Shown in pieces: positions 10,415-23,100 of a DNA stretch of 64,000 bases (positions are counted from its first letter, which is position 1; each line of letters starts with the position of its first letter). The DNA is from Periconia sp. R9002. Its lineage: Eukaryota > Ascomycota > Dothideomycetes > Pleosporales > Periconiaceae. The notes below the pieces were generated by a model. It was given only the letters and a program-made list of their open reading frames with translations, did not search any database and was not told the DNA's origin. Made by a program: the position numbers and the translations under genes. The stretch covers positions 558,001 to 622,000 of the forward strand of contig JAMAHW010000006.1 of assembly GCA_023627715.1 (NCBI GenBank), written 5' to 3'.

Positions 10415-12961
10415 TTTGATTTTTTTTTGTAATCTCCCCTTTTTTTCGACGACTTTGGAAACGAAAACAACAGACTCGCACCTCCGCAGAGGGCCAGCTG
10501 TCAACAGCTAGTATGCTCCTGAAAATCGAGAATGCGCCGTTGTTGGAATGACGACAGTAGGTGGGTGAGAAGGGCGATCTGTGGGCGCTATGACCATTTC
10601 TGAGTCTGTGTTGGACGGTACTAAGCCCTAGGCGCGGAGCCGAGCGAGCGGTTCAGAGTAGTAGAGATGAAGCCAGGGCGCCGTCGAATATTATAAAGTC
10701 CACAGGAGGGGCTGGCAAAGGCGATAATCAAGGAGAAGACGAAGAAGAGGGCGAGAGGCGGCGAGAGGAGAAGTAGGGGTCGGGAGGGATCTGGGCGTGA
10801 CTTAAAGGCGCACTTGCGCAGAGACTCCAGACACGAAGAAAAGCGGGTGGGACGAGGTATGTGGCGGTGATAAGCGGCTCAAGAGTTGGCATACCCACGC
10901 GAGGTCTTGGTGGCAGGTTCAGGGAGAGGGAATCGAAATGAGAAGGGGGAGTGAAGAGGAGGACAGGAAGGGACGGGACAGAGAAAGGAAGAGGCAGGTA
11001 AATTGCATGTATGTAGGATCCATGGATAGATAGTGTCTTGTGCTGTTGACTTGTGCTGAGTTGGGCAGGCCACGAGCTATCGAAACCGTGACTACGGCCG
11101 GCGCACCCCCTGTCACCAGGACGAGTCGTCGGTGGGAGGGTGGTGACAGCTCTACTGTGTATTATGTACAGTACGAGTAAACACAGTGCTGGTGAAGCTG
11201 GCATTTGCATCAGGTGCCGCCGGCAGTGCATCCCGAGGGTGGCTATCAGGGCCATGATTCATCATGTTGTTGATGCCGTTGTTGGTCCTCGATGTGATTG
11301 GCACCGCATGGGCGGCGGTGAGGAGCCTACAAGTCCCGAGTGCGCCAAATCGCAAACGAGGACCTGGGCGCATAGTCCACCAATCTGCCACCCCCACTGC
11401 CCTGGCACTCCTGGCTGCCTGTCTGCTCCGACACTCTGGCTGTTTGGCCTGTGCCCTTCGCCTCCCCGTCCCATCCCCCACCTTCGTCTATCTTTTCCGT
11501 CTTTATATTCATCCACACTCCCCCCCCAACTTCTTTCTCTTCAACGCGTTTGTTTTGCCCCTTCGGAGATTGGGCCGACGAGAGCTGAAGTAAGAGTGTG
11601 CAAAAGAAACGGATGCGAGCCTCTGTGCCGGATCCTCGCCCGGCCGCTGCCCTCTCAATGTCTTTTCGCAGGCCATCCATCCATCATCCGCCTTGGTCCG
11701 GCACAGCAAAGCGGCGCGTCGTGGCATTCGTCATCAGAACATGACATGTGGGAGTGGTGATTGTATTGTGTATCATGGAGGAGTAGGTAATGAATGGGTG
11801 GATATCAGGCGCCAGGCGTTTGGGAGGCTAGTACCTGTAACCACCAGAAGATGATTGTGGCAGCATGTCATTTCCCAGGCCGTGGGGAAAGTTCCCATGT
11901 CCCGTGGATGCATGTGGTCATTCATTTGGCAGTCGCATTCGCGTGCCTTTCCCACGCCTGCCATCCACTCGACACGCACCACAACCCGTTACAAGTACGA
12001 CCCATCGGCTGCACTTCCTGTCCGTCTAGCAGCACCGCTTTTCATTCCAATATTGCCCAGCGTCTGTTTGGGGAGCCTTGTTTATTTGTCACACCATGCA
12101 GTACATTTGGAAAAAAGCCAATTTTCCTGCCCCGAACTCCCATTTCGGAAGCACGCAATAAAAGGACGGGGGACGTGACATGGCGCGGCACAAAAACAAA
12201 TACATGGATGGCCATTGTTGGTGTTGACCTGCGACAAATGCGCTGGCAGGGCGGCGGGGCAGCATCACATCGCATCCCCTCGCATCGCGAGCTCCGTTGC
12301 AGCTGTTCCAACGTTCTCGTGGCCGGTTAGCAATTCACGTGTACATTTACAGGAGTGAAGCCGTGGTGGATACGTGCAAAATACATGTACACAGAGCTAT
12401 CGTTTGTTGCGTGACTTGCGTCATTGTGTCTTGTCTGGGCCGCCTTCACATGCTTGCGAGGGTTAGGGGCGCGCCACGGCCAAAATGCTTATTGTGTGAT
12501 GTGCCTCCGAATCGCCCACGGCCAGCTGCAACAACACGGTAGACAGGCAGAACAATACAAAGCAGCACGTAGGCAGAGCTCATAAGTGTCGGCCCAGGAG
12601 CTTGCCCCTCAAAAATGTAGACGTACATAGCTATGTAATGGGTAACAGAATGACATCGACGCGGCGAGACTTTTCTGTGGAGCCGCTTGTTTGCTGTTGA
12701 CTAGCTGAGACGTCATCCAGAGGCCATCGCTCACACGAGCAGCACGCACGACAACTTGTTCTTGCCCGCGACCTGGCCTCAAACTTGTCCTCCTACCTAC
12801 CTACCTACCCAACCTAACCTACCTCTACCTAACCACCTATTATCACCTCTGCTTTTCCAATCCCACTGCTCTGCACACACAGCTTGTATCGTCCACGACT
12901 TGTTACCCCTCTCCCCGGCGCCCCAACTCTAACCAGCTGCCTACTGATCCAAATTCCCAAC
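10415..12961. other. Long divergent intergenic region (2.5 kb)
   Basis: Separates the 7-TM gene (-) from the reticulon gene (+), so it should hold both promoters. Pyrimidine-rich tracts occur near 11460-11560 and a TACC microsatellite at about 12792-12816, directly before the reticulon leader. Frames of 100-200 codons on both strands overlap each other and are low complexity. No gene supported. Confidence 0.5.
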
Positions 12962-14578
12962 ATGTCCGAATTCAACGACGAAACCCATCTGAACGGCCAA
13001 GCAAATGGCAACGGCGACTCCAGCGTAGCCGCACACGCAACCAAGGCCAAGGACAGCCTGATTGATTGTAAGGTAGGTCACGGCAGCTATCCCCATCCCC
13101 TCCGTACATTGCCGAGACGCAGCTAATTCCGGAATCGCCAGTCGTTATCTGCACCTCGCACATCACCACATCACCTCTTCACCCTCTAACAACGTGCTCC
13201 CAGCTGCCTCATCCGCCATGGCTGCCGTAAACAATCACCCCACTACCCAGAACATCAAGAACAACATCGCAAATGGTGAGGTACGTATACTCTTTCTGCC
13301 CCCGCCTGCTCCGGCCTTCTTGAAAGCGAGCTAACGGTGGTCTCGCGACACAGTGCACAAAGCCCAAAAATCCCCCACATTGTCCTTCGCTGCCCATGAA
13401 GCTCGAATATGGCCACGACACATGTGTACAGCCATGACAGCTGTCTGTACTGTGAATCTGGCATACAATTCCATCATAATGCTTGTTCGCTGCTTGCCCC
13501 ACCATAGGCAGCAGCATGTGTCGACCTACAGCTAATGGTTCCCAGGACCTGTTGGACAGAGTGTCAAAGCCGAGAGTGAGAAGACGAGGAGCGAGTTTGC
13601 TGACCTAGCAAACTCCCGGACTACTCCTGACCAGCCTGCTGCGACGGGCCAGCCTTTGACCCACTACCACTCCCTGTTCTATCGTCTCTTGAGCGTATGT
13701 TGTTCCTTTCAAACGGGCGGGTGAAATTTCGCTGACTCTTCGCAGTGGAAGAACCCGCGCGCGACCGCCATCTCCTTCGCCGCTATCATCATCTTCATCT
13801 TCTCCGCCCGATACCTCAACATCATCCGTTACATTTTCAAGGCTCTGTACATGACTTTGGGCAGTAGGTTCTTCCATGATGTCGTTCGGTGGATCATGCG
13901 CTAATCAATTGCAGTTACGGCTTCCGCGGAGGCTGCCGGACACCTGGTTCTGGGCAAGGGTTTGACCTCGCAATTCAGGCCGCGACAGTACTACACAATC
14001 CCCAAGGCCTCGCTTGAACGCCTCTTGGACGATGTCGAACAATTTATCAACTTCTTCGTAATCGAGTCCCAGCGTATTGTTTTCGCCGAGAATGTCTATG
14101 CCACTGGTGCTGTAAGTCTAACCGTACCTCACTTCCTCTCTCGACATATCAGAAATCTGACGTGATGATACCCCAGGCTTTCTTCGCTTCGCTCATCTCC
14201 TACTTCCTCATCAAATTCGTTCCTCTCTGGGGCTTGGCTTTGATTGCCACCACCATCGCCTACCTTGGTCCTTTGGTGTACATCAAGAACAAGGAGGTCA
14301 TTGATGCTCAGCTTGAAAAGGGCTACCAGATCGCCAACCAGCAGGCGACGCAGCTCAAGGATCTCGCCGCGCAACACACCGGAAATGCAGCCAAGACGGT
14401 CCAAGGCTACACCCAGCAGTACACTGCGAAGGCTCAGGAGACCATCAACTCTTACCGTGGACGCTCTACTTCCCCTGAAGCCAAGAAGCACGACTTCCCC
14501 GCTGCACCTCAGCATGAGCCTGCGCCTGCCTCCATCAAGGAAGAGCCAGTTCCTCTTGCTGCGGAGACTGCTTTGTAA
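12962..14578 (+). CDS. RTN1: Reticulon-domain ER membrane-shaping protein
   Basis: Model: exons 12962-13067, 13204-13275, 13546-13694, 13746-13863, 13915-14111, 14177-14578 (introns 136, 270, 51, 51, 65 bp; phases close), 347 residues. The reticulon homology domain begins at about residue 105 (YRLLSWKNPRATAISFAA) and carries two long hydrophobic hairpins, about 115-150 and 215-250 (ASLISYFLIKFVPLWGLALIA). These are joined by a hydrophilic loop with RQYYTIPKASLERLLDDVE. Reticulons wedge into the ER membrane and stabilise tubule curvature. The Ala/Gln-rich C-terminal helix (QQATQLKDLAAQHTGNAAK) and the disordered N-terminus are usual. Exon 1 needs the GTAAGG donor at 13068, not the GTAGGT four bases later, because only that restores phase. 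The stop codon sits inside a perfect GTAAGTATG donor, noted as a finding. Confidence 0.88.
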
Positions 14579-15743
14579 GTATGGAACGCATAGGGCAGAC
14601 TGCAATGTCAAGTCTTTCAGTCTAGCTCACCCCGAACGATCCGGCGAGTGCCAGATGATGTCATGTGGGCAGCATTTGGCCCCTACTCGTCTAATTTCGA
14701 TGACGGCCACGCATATTAGTATGAATGTTTCCTTCGCCCGGCCGGGACGACCCGTAGATTGAAGAACCCTCACAAACCAGCAACATGACGGATTGTGTAT
14801 TATCTCCTTAAAAGTTTTCTTTCCTCTGTCGGACTCTGCTTAGCGGTTTTATTTTCTTTGGTTCTCGAGTCATTCATGGGTCTATTCAAGGTTCACGGTG
14901 ATGGGGGGGTTCACTCGGGAAATGGAAAGGAGTGATGGAAACGCCTGGGGATGGCATTATGATCATGGCTACGATAGTTGGTTTCTTTCATAGGTGCTCT
15001 GGGGTCGAATAACATCTGTGTTTGTTACATGTATTCTTTACTCGTTTCCGCCAGGGTGCTGATACTCTCCTACATGTAATCGGGATACGAGCCAACTTCT
15101 CACAGCACACTTTAGCATGACGGCATACTTGTGTTTCATACGTATTATGGGTTTTGACAGGTATAATTCTATCGGGACCCTCTATCAAGATATCTTGCAC
15201 TTAGGTGTGGAAATAGCCCGCACTCCCCACTTTACATGCAATACTTTAAGCACCTATCCTCTCCATTGTTATAATTCTATTGGAGCTAAGTAAGATACTA
15301 GGATAGTATTTCTATAAAATACTTTTACTATTCTTTCTCTAATGTTTTGTGAGTGCGGGATATTCTGACCCCCGCGTGTTGGAAACAACATATAATATCT
15401 AGATCCAGCATGTAACCAACAATGCCCGATTGTGGTTTACCAACGAAGGACCAAAAATAAAAATACGCCTTCTGAATGCCTGAATTGTTATGCTCCAAAA
15501 CTTGACCAATCGGATGTCGGAGATGCTGCGCCTTATTACGGGGGGCCGCCTGGGGGCCGCTAGGCAGCACCCATGAGCCGTTACTTACTCCCCTCGCCGC
15601 CACGCTGACGGCTCTCCTTCTCTACGCTCTTCACCCTTCTTCTCCCTCAACATCAATCACACGACACCAGCCCCACCCTTGTCTCTTTCCATTGTTCCTT
15701 TCCAAATACACATTGTTTCTTTTGTTACATCTTCTAGTCCAAT
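14579..15743. other. Intergenic region with a MITE-like insertion
   Basis: Between the reticulon and the multi-pass membrane protein gene, both on the plus strand. Contains the TA-flanked element 15216-15360. The motif ATAATTCTAT[C/T] recurs inside it (about 15270) and just outside (about 15163). A pyrimidine-rich leader (15600-15740) precedes the next gene. Confidence 0.6.
15216..15360. mobile_element. Small TA-flanked inverted-repeat element (145 bp)
   Basis: Termini CCCGCACTC (15217-15225) and GAGTGCGGG (15351-15359) are perfectly complementary, with weaker pairing further inward, and TA lies directly outside both ends (15214-15215, 15361-15362). The AT-rich interior contains the palindrome ATACTA-GGA-TAGTAT. 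It has no coding capacity. Size and TA target sites suggest a non-autonomous Tc1/mariner-type MITE, different in sequence from the one at 211-387. Confidence 0.55.
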
Positions 15744-16902
15744 ATGCTTGATTTCCTCGTCCGCCGCGGACTGGACCATGTAGGCGGCATTCATAACCTC
15801 AAGCGCTCTTTGTCCGGCGATAAGCATGAAGTAGAATTCCCAGTGTGGGGTGCCGTCCTTCTAGGCGCCACCGTCGTGGGTTTCTTGATCTTCTCTGTTG
15901 TGGTATGTAGAACGAGCCAGTTACTGCCCGAGGACTCAAATCTCAATGCTAACAGTCAACTACCAGGTCGATTATACGCTTTCTTACCTGATTGCCACTC
16001 TTGCTGTTACCGAGACGCCTGGCACTGCCATTACGATTTCTGCGCCTCAAGAAGCTGCCACCGGTGAAGAGAAGGAAGGACTATTGGAAACATCGCCCGA
16101 AACAACGCTGATCCGCGAGAAGCCCATTACTTCATCTATCCGCGCAACCCTCAGACATCTTCGCGCAGAACACGGACGCAGGGCGCACTTGAAAGGCATC
16201 GGATACCACGTGCTCTATTCTGTCGCCCATGGCTGGGTCTTGAACATGTTCCTTCTGGTCCTCCCTAAGAACTTCATCACTTCCATGATCGCGGCCGCTG
16301 CCGCCGGTGCCGTTTGCGCACCTCTCCACGCTGCATGGACAAACAAAGTCATCTCCAAGAACTCCAACATGACTTTCAGGCAACGCATCCCCGGTCGCAG
16401 CGCCTGGAAGATTGTCGCGCTTCCCGCCGCCATTTACGCACTCCTTCCTTACATGATGCTCTTCATCGTCTGTGCCTTTGGATACCTTTTCCGCGATAAC
16501 TCATCGGACCCTGCTATGGGCTTGCTCAAGTTCAGCTCCGTTACCTTCGTCATCTCTGTTGTTACCATCTTCCTCTGGATCCCCGTCATGGCCACCCTTG
16601 TCCGCACAGAAGCCTCTCTTCTCTCCGAGGACCAGGACACCGTTGTTCCCTTCGACCGCACCTTCGGCGGTAAGCTCGTGCCTGTGTCTCTTGGTGGAAC
16701 TGGTGCCATCACCTTCATGGATGCATGGAAGAGCTTTGACAGCGAGGGCCGTCGCCGTGTTTTCAAGCACTACGTCAAGACATTCTTCATCCAGTTCGGC
16801 CTTATGTTCATTATGCTTCACGTCCTCCTTTTCGAACTCTTCATCGTCTTGGGTACTTCTTTCGGCCCCAAGATGAAGGAGGTTCTCGGACACCCCAACT
16901 AG
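15744..16902 (+). CDS. Conserved multi-pass membrane protein of unknown function
   Basis: Model: exon 15744-15902, intron 15903-15966 (64 bp), exon 15967-16902; 364 residues. Five to six hydrophobic segments are visible: WGAVLLGATVVGFLIFSVV near the N-terminus, SVAHGWVLNMFLLVLP followed by an Ala-rich helix, IVALPAAIYALLPYMMLFIV, FSSVTFVISVVTIFLWIPVM and FIQFGLMFIMLHVLLFELFIV. A short acidic and Glu/Thr-rich loop lies between the first and second. I recognise the overall pattern as a family conserved in filamentous ascomycetes that databases sometimes label as a ubiquitin carrier or conjugating protein. No E2 fold or catalytic Cys region is present, so that label is not supported. Location (ER or other endomembrane) is inference. 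Confidence 0.82.
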
Positions 16903-18153
16903 GTGCTCATGGTCTGTTCCGTTGACCAAGAGCGCTGGGGTTCAACTGGCGTTGGGAGGGGCCGTCGGCAAAGTCGGTGTATGAGGGAGTGGTCTTGGAT
17001 GATGGGATGAGGGGCTTTTTTTCCTCTCCTTGGATATCAACTGTTGTACGATTTGGAACTAGCGTTTTGGATTTCACCTGGACACTCATTCACGATTCTT
17101 ATCTTCCACCCTCCTGTGGAAACTCTTCTATAACACGGAGACATAAGTAGTAAACGTAAAAAAGAAAAAAAAATGACCGTTTCGGTCGAAGATGGAAAGA
17201 ATCGATTGTTGTTGCGTGATGAATTGTTCCCTTTTTTGCATCTTGTATCATTCATTGTGCTCTATTCATCCTACCAAGGGCAGACTTGATGATTCTAAGA
17301 ATCATGTGGCCAAGTTTGCTACATATCCGTGTACATAGGCACATGGCCGACCAGCGTTACCTTCTGTAGTTTTTCTTCTTCTTTCTGCCTGCGTCGATTA
17401 CCCTGGGTGACAATACTCCCGTCATGATACCATTTATACTTTTCTCATACATAGATATACACGGAAATCCTACTACCCTAACCCACTCCTATATGATAAG
17501 CATAGAGTTAACTATGTATATACGACCAGGGTAGTCACACTTACACTGCCCAATCACCATCTCAATACGTCACGCTACGTAGTGTCTCGATAACAAACTA
17601 ACTAACAACCTACTCTCTCTGTACCTAGGACATTTCAATATATACCGTTCTCGAAGAGGAAAGGAAATGAGTATGTTGAGTGAGATTGCGATGGAGATGA
17701 ATAGCTCTCGTGATGATGTATTTGAGAAGAAGAAGACGAAGAAGAAGGGGGGGAGGCGAGTGGATTTCCTTTTTCCTCGTACGGATGGATAGAAGAGGTA
17801 AAAAGGAAGAGGGAAGAGGGAAGAGGGAAGAAGGAAGAGGGGAAAGAAATGTGATGTTTTGATAAATACCACTCTAGATGTACATTATGTACATGAGCGA
17901 ACGGATATAGGGGGTAGCAGAGGGGGGTGATAGACAGATGGATGGATACATGTAATTGCTTGGCGATTAGGAGAGTTGAGTTTTAGTTTACGTTTGGGTT
18001 TGGTTTGGTTGATATATAGTACTGCTAGTGCTAACTGATGCGCATTGTATTTTACACCAGCTCACCGTTTTTCTTGCGTTAGTATCCAGTATAATAATAT
18101 CCCTGAGGTACGAACACAGCTGAGGTGAATATGATGAAAACATATATTTCTAC
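16903..18153. other. Intergenic region with purine tract
   Basis: Between the plus-strand membrane protein gene and the decayed minus-strand gene. A GA-rich tract runs from about 17690 to 17850. ACTACCCT (about 17472) and AGGGTAGT (about 17530) form a weak inverted pair; ACCAGGGTAGTCAC here differs by one base from the right terminus of the element at 52671-53504. No gene supported. Confidence 0.5.
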
Positions 18154-19752
18154 TTACGTGAATACTTGTCCAAAACCTCTCCGATTACAACCCGTCGCAT
18201 CTATTCCGAACAAGATAATTGACTGGCGTATCTGAGGATTCGGATTGATGAGTGAGGTAATCGCTGCGGTGAATGCCGTGCTTGCTTCAGTCGCGCCATC
18301 TATGCTATATGGCAACGTACAGTCCATAAGCTCTTCGGCCTTCGCAAAGACCTGTTCACAATTTCCCACTCTCAAACTCTGCTTTTTAATCTCGTTATTA
18401 TCCTGGAAGAGGCTAAGGAAGCATTCAATATCGTGTTTTGCGGACCATTGAATTGAAGGATTTTTGAGTAACCTTGGAACGATGTCTTGCATCGACACTC
18501 CTGTCATATCCATGATACTTATGCAGGTGTTCGATGATGTGATACCGGAGGCGGCAGCATAACTCATAAGGTGCAGTATCTGGGACGAGCCGGACAGAAA
18601 AGTTGCAGTCTCCGGCTGGGTAACTCACACCCACTTCGATGTAATCCGATCTATCGGGGTTTTGGATGTGGTTAGTGCCAAGGTTCGGTGTTTCTCGACT
18701 TTGCACAAAATTTCCAAGGACTGTGACGGTAGAGTCGTAGTCGAGGTGAGTATCACACACTCTGCCCAACTTCTAGGAGTGGATCCGCGGATAAGTCCAA
18801 CACTTTGGTTTTTGTTGTATCAACTCCGATCAACGAGACAAGATGAAGGTCAAGGTGATCCTGAGATGGTATAGTATCAAAGAATTTTGCAATGTGGGTA
18901 TGTGATTGCGCATTCAGAGGGAACTGACTGATAGTGGTATTCATGAAGTGAATACGGATGTTGAGTTGTAGTGGTACGGCGGCCAGGAACTCATAAAAGT
19001 GGAACTTGACGTGGCGGTTGATTCTCGGATATATACGGTTGGGATGTACTGGGCATGACCTTGAGTCTCGGTCTATATGGCCACGACAATCTTTTCAAAT
19101 GACGCATAATGGTCGATTGGTTAGCATCCTCTTCTTCTGAAATATCCTTCAACCGAGAGGAATCGCCGCACGATGTACAATCCGCTGTGACACAGATCCT
19201 GTTCTTTACTGGCTCCTATCCAATAAAGAAAAGGCATTTATCAAATAGGATTTCCGGTGAATGGAGTTGAGCTTTTTTCCAGACGCCTCTAAGATGCATG
19301 GTAAGGTTAACATCAGTGGGAGGTTGGTCAGAAGAAAGCATGGTCGGGATAGCATATCTCGTATTACTCCTAGGATAAACCTCGCCATCTTCTAAGGGTG
19401 GGTACACCCAGAAGAAATGTGAATTAGGAACCTGCATCTCTCCGATCATTTCTGCTGAGAGGGACGGAAATATGATGGCGCTTGAAGTAGTTGGGACGGA
19501 TTGTGAACCTCTGTCGGGACGATGCTCGAATAGTGTGCCCTCTGGAGAGTGGTGCCCTGACGATGGGGAACCTGACTGTGTCACAGCGTTAGGCTGGTGG
19601 TTGGACAGCGCTGGGTGTGGTGGACGTGAACCGGTGTCCCTTGACTCTTCTATCGCCTGCCTTTGGGGATGAGGGGCAAATTCTGTCCGAGAGATAGGTG
19701 CCGGCTGTTGATGTAGGTATGCTGGTGACGAGGACTGGCGACGACGACGCAA
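18154..19752 (-). pseudogene. Decayed protein-coding gene, family not recognised
   Basis: Protein-like sequence continues down the minus strand but switches frame. A frame from about 19752 with a Pro/Ser-rich start reaches a TAG just after FDKCLFFIG (about 19214). Coding character resumes in another frame from about 19070 (PRINRHVKFHFYEFLAAVPLQ) to a TGA at about 18756 after LLEVGQS. It then continues in a third frame (ILTSTTTLPSQSLEILCKVE), passes one more TGA at about 18616 and runs on to a natural-looking end at 18154 (RRGFGQVFT). Two of the breaks sit at short dinucleotide runs (TATA, GTGTGTG), as if two bases were gained. An intron with an internal GCTAAC branch could replace one break, so a heavily spliced live gene is not excluded. 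No ATG opens the first segment. Confidence 0.5.
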
Positions 19753-20122
19753 TCTAGCTCCCTGCTCACGTTCTGATGAACGATGCCGACGCGACGATGT
19801 CGGGGAAGGAGCGTTGTATTTCGTGAACAGATGGTGAGTGAGAGAGAGAAAGAGAGAAAAGGGGGGTATTTTTATATATACTAATGGAGCTGGCTAGCCT
19901 GGCTGAACAAACGACATACAGCAAGTCATGGCGTTGCAGTTCAGTTGTATATACATCTACAATAGTGGTGAGGGGGACATATGAGAGAAAAAAACGGAAG
20001 TTTTGAGTGAAAATTCATATCCGTCTGCCTGCCCTCATTATATACCTAAACCCAGATCCCCTTCTTTTTTGAGGTATCACGTAAAAAACACTTTTACATA
20101 CACACCCACACACACAAACCAT
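19753..20122. other. Spacer between decayed gene and transcription factor gene
   Basis: Holds a GA-rich tract (about 19835-19862) and a CA-rich tract (about 20097-20120) next to the stop codon of the transcription factor gene. No gene is seen. Confidence 0.5.
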
Positions 20123-23100
20123 CTACACCCCACCCATCCCCGTACCCCCCGGCCCAAAGAAGAAGCCATCAAACAAATCAAACCCATTCCCATCACTCCA
20201 ATCATGCGTGCCATCACCGAAGCCGAGACCGAACAAGCCCAGATCTTGCAACCCGCCCGAAGCTTCTGTGCCGGCGCCGCCCCCGCCGTTGCCGTTCCCG
20301 CCCATGGTGCCGCCGTTGTCCGGCCCTTGCATCGGGAACGAGTCGAGGAAGTCGAGGTCCGAGAAGCCGAGATTGGGATACGTCGACGCGGCGAGGTTTT
20401 GCGTGGCGAATGCGTTGTAAGGGAGTGATTGGGGCTGCTGCTGCTGTTGGAAGGGGGAGGGCATGGTTTGCAGGGATCCTTGGGAGATGGGGGGAGAGAG
20501 GTTGGGCGTCGTGGCCGAGGGTTGGAATTGTGGGGAGGGGAGGTTCTGGAAGGCGTACCCTTGCTGCTGCGGATTCTGTTGAAAGTTCATTTGGGGCGAG
20601 ATTTTGAGATTGGTGGTGAAGGGTTGCTGCATTTGTTGCTGCGGCTCCTGTTTTATCCGCTGCGGGCCGCTCGGCAGCGAGGGTGGTTGCATGCTGCTGA
20701 TCTGGTTCGATATGCGACTAAAGGACCGCTTGTCCGTTTCGTCTTCCGAGAAGAGATCCTTTAGGTTCATGTCGAAGCGTGGTATGGGTCGGCGGCTGTG
20801 TTGTGAGTACCCAGGCGGCCGGTATCCGCTCATCTCCGCATCCGACCGCGCATCCGCTTCCGATGTTGAGGTGTATGTCGTGGTAGGTGGCTCGGAGGAT
20901 CGGGCAGCATCACGCATCTGCTGGGCGGCCCGTCGAGCCTTGGGCCCAAATCCTGTCGTTGTCATGCACATCTGAATGGTTGCTTTGCTCATGCGATCAA
21001 AAGCATCGCGACATGCTTCTGCGGGTGGGCATTTTTCAATCAAATCACCCAACACTGATGTCGCTGCAAGGACGGTGAAGTCGACGTCGTCTAGAGACTA
21101 AGCAGCTGTTAGACCACAATCATGGGTGGACGAGGGTTGCTCTTACCAAGAGACTGCGTACAGCAGGTGAGTGCCATACTGCATACAGGAACGAAATTCC
21201 TACCAAAGATTCAGTGTTGCACAAGGGAAGGTTTTTTTGTTGGGGGCTTACCGGCCATGAAGAGATGGTGAGTAGCAAGATACGTGTAGTTGACCAAGTG
21301 GACCCTATGCAGTTGTCGATACAGCTTGAGCACTTTCTGTCCGGCCTCGGCCACTTTCAAAAAGACAAGCTCCTCGTCTTCGTTCTCATCTACACTAATC
21401 ACGGATGGACTGCCAACACTGCTGTCGGCGTTGCCAAGCTCTGCAGCCAGGCCGGTCGGAACGACGAGGCTTTGCCGGTAGAGCATGATGATGGCTTGCC
21501 AATAGTTCAATTCTAAGAAGAGCGGAGAGAATTGTACGCCCGCATCTACTTGGGTCGGCGCCGAATCTTTCCACTCGAGCAGACGGCGGTCGATATCGGC
21601 ACGCCAGGCACGAAAAGACGTGAAATTGACCAAGAAGGGTGATGGCAAATTGGTGTGCATGTATTCGTTGCCCTGGTTCGCCCCACTTGCCCTGGCTTGC
21701 TGTGCCTGGCGATGCTGTAGCACCTGAAGGATTTCAGACTGCAGCAGCCTCAACCGGAAATAATGATGTGCCACGACTTTATAAGTGGGCCGCCGTTGGA
21801 GCTCCCCGGGATCCAAAAACCTTTCTTTTGTAATGAAGCGATCGTCCAGCATGGACGGAAATTCCGTTGTTATGACCTGATCCGTTATGCCAAACGGTCG
21901 TCCCACACAAGTACCGACAAGCCTATCGAGCGAATAGACACACCACCACAGTCTTCTTCGGAGGTCACGGACCCACTCCCGCCGACCTCTTTCTCGTGCA
22001 TCAATTTTGCCGCTGCTGGTGGCGGTTGAAGTGTCACCTTCAGATGCCTCTGTCTTGCTCGAAGCTTCCTCTGAGCCCGCTCCACCGTCAATCCCTACCC
22101 CGTCTTCATAATGCAGGCCAAGATCCACACCAAGACGGACCGCTACGCCAACAATATACCACAGACCGGGCGCGACTGGCCTCAACAACGCGAAACTAGC
22201 CAACAGCAGTACGGCCTGGAGTTCTTCCAAGCCTCCCCCAAATCCATCGGGCCGATCTGCTGCAGGAGTAGAACCTAGAAAGTTTTCGAGATGCACAATG
22301 GCAGACGCATGGTATTCCTCGGGCTGGTGCTGGTGGCCTGCGAGCCTTCGTTTTTTATACGACGGCGGCGAAGATCGTGATTTGGTTGGAGACCTGGCAG
22401 TGTCCGAAGTGGGTGATTCACTAGAGTCCGAGCTACCCATGATGATACCTGATCCAATAGCGAAGACGATGTTGAGCATGTAGGATTCTCGCGAGGTCCT
22501 CGTCCCTTGCGCGGACGTGTACACGCGGTCAAACATCTCCATAAACTCGCCGCGATGCAGAATGGGGATTTGCGGGTTCGCGTGTTCAAAGTAAAGTTCC
22601 GCCAAACGAACGCCGAGTTCCCTATCGGGGAATGGGGCTTGCCGGAATGTGGGTTTTGTTTGGAGACCGAAACAGCTATCACGCATCGAGGATCCCCCTT
22701 CGGCGACATTGGTGCTGAATGACTTGCTCCCCCTCACACTTCCACGCTCGGATGACGACCCAGATACCGTGCTCTTCACCGCTGCAAACACAACCCTTGC
22801 GAACGATATACCGGATGTAGATCCCAAGAACCTAGGGTCGCTGGCCCCCTGGACGCTAACCATGCCGATGTTGGAAACCAGATTATCAAGCTTTTTGCGA
22901 TCATACTGGTCATTTTCTTCTTTGACTCTGTCGGTCGAGGACGGCTTGGCGAGGCTCCCCTCGTGCGATGCTCCTCCAGAAGAGGAAACGGGTCTCGATG
23001 TGGAACCATTGGCAGACTGGGAGGTTGGATTAAAGTCTTCCGCCGGGGCGTAGGCGATACCATTCTCCTGCAAGAGGGATTCGAGGTGAGCGACCCGCGT

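Noticed and set aside
10728..11760. Several frames of 100-206 codons on both strands upstream of the reticulon gene
   Set aside because: They overlap in conflicting frames, are rich in Pro, Cys and Arg, and read like promoter sequence.
12792..12835. TACC/CCTAACC repeats resembling telomeric DNA
   Set aside because: Short, irregular and not the CCCTAA unit; a simple microsatellite in a gene leader.
15744..16902. Reading this gene as a ubiquitin carrier/conjugating protein
   Set aside because: The product is a string of membrane helices with no E2 fold or active-site region.
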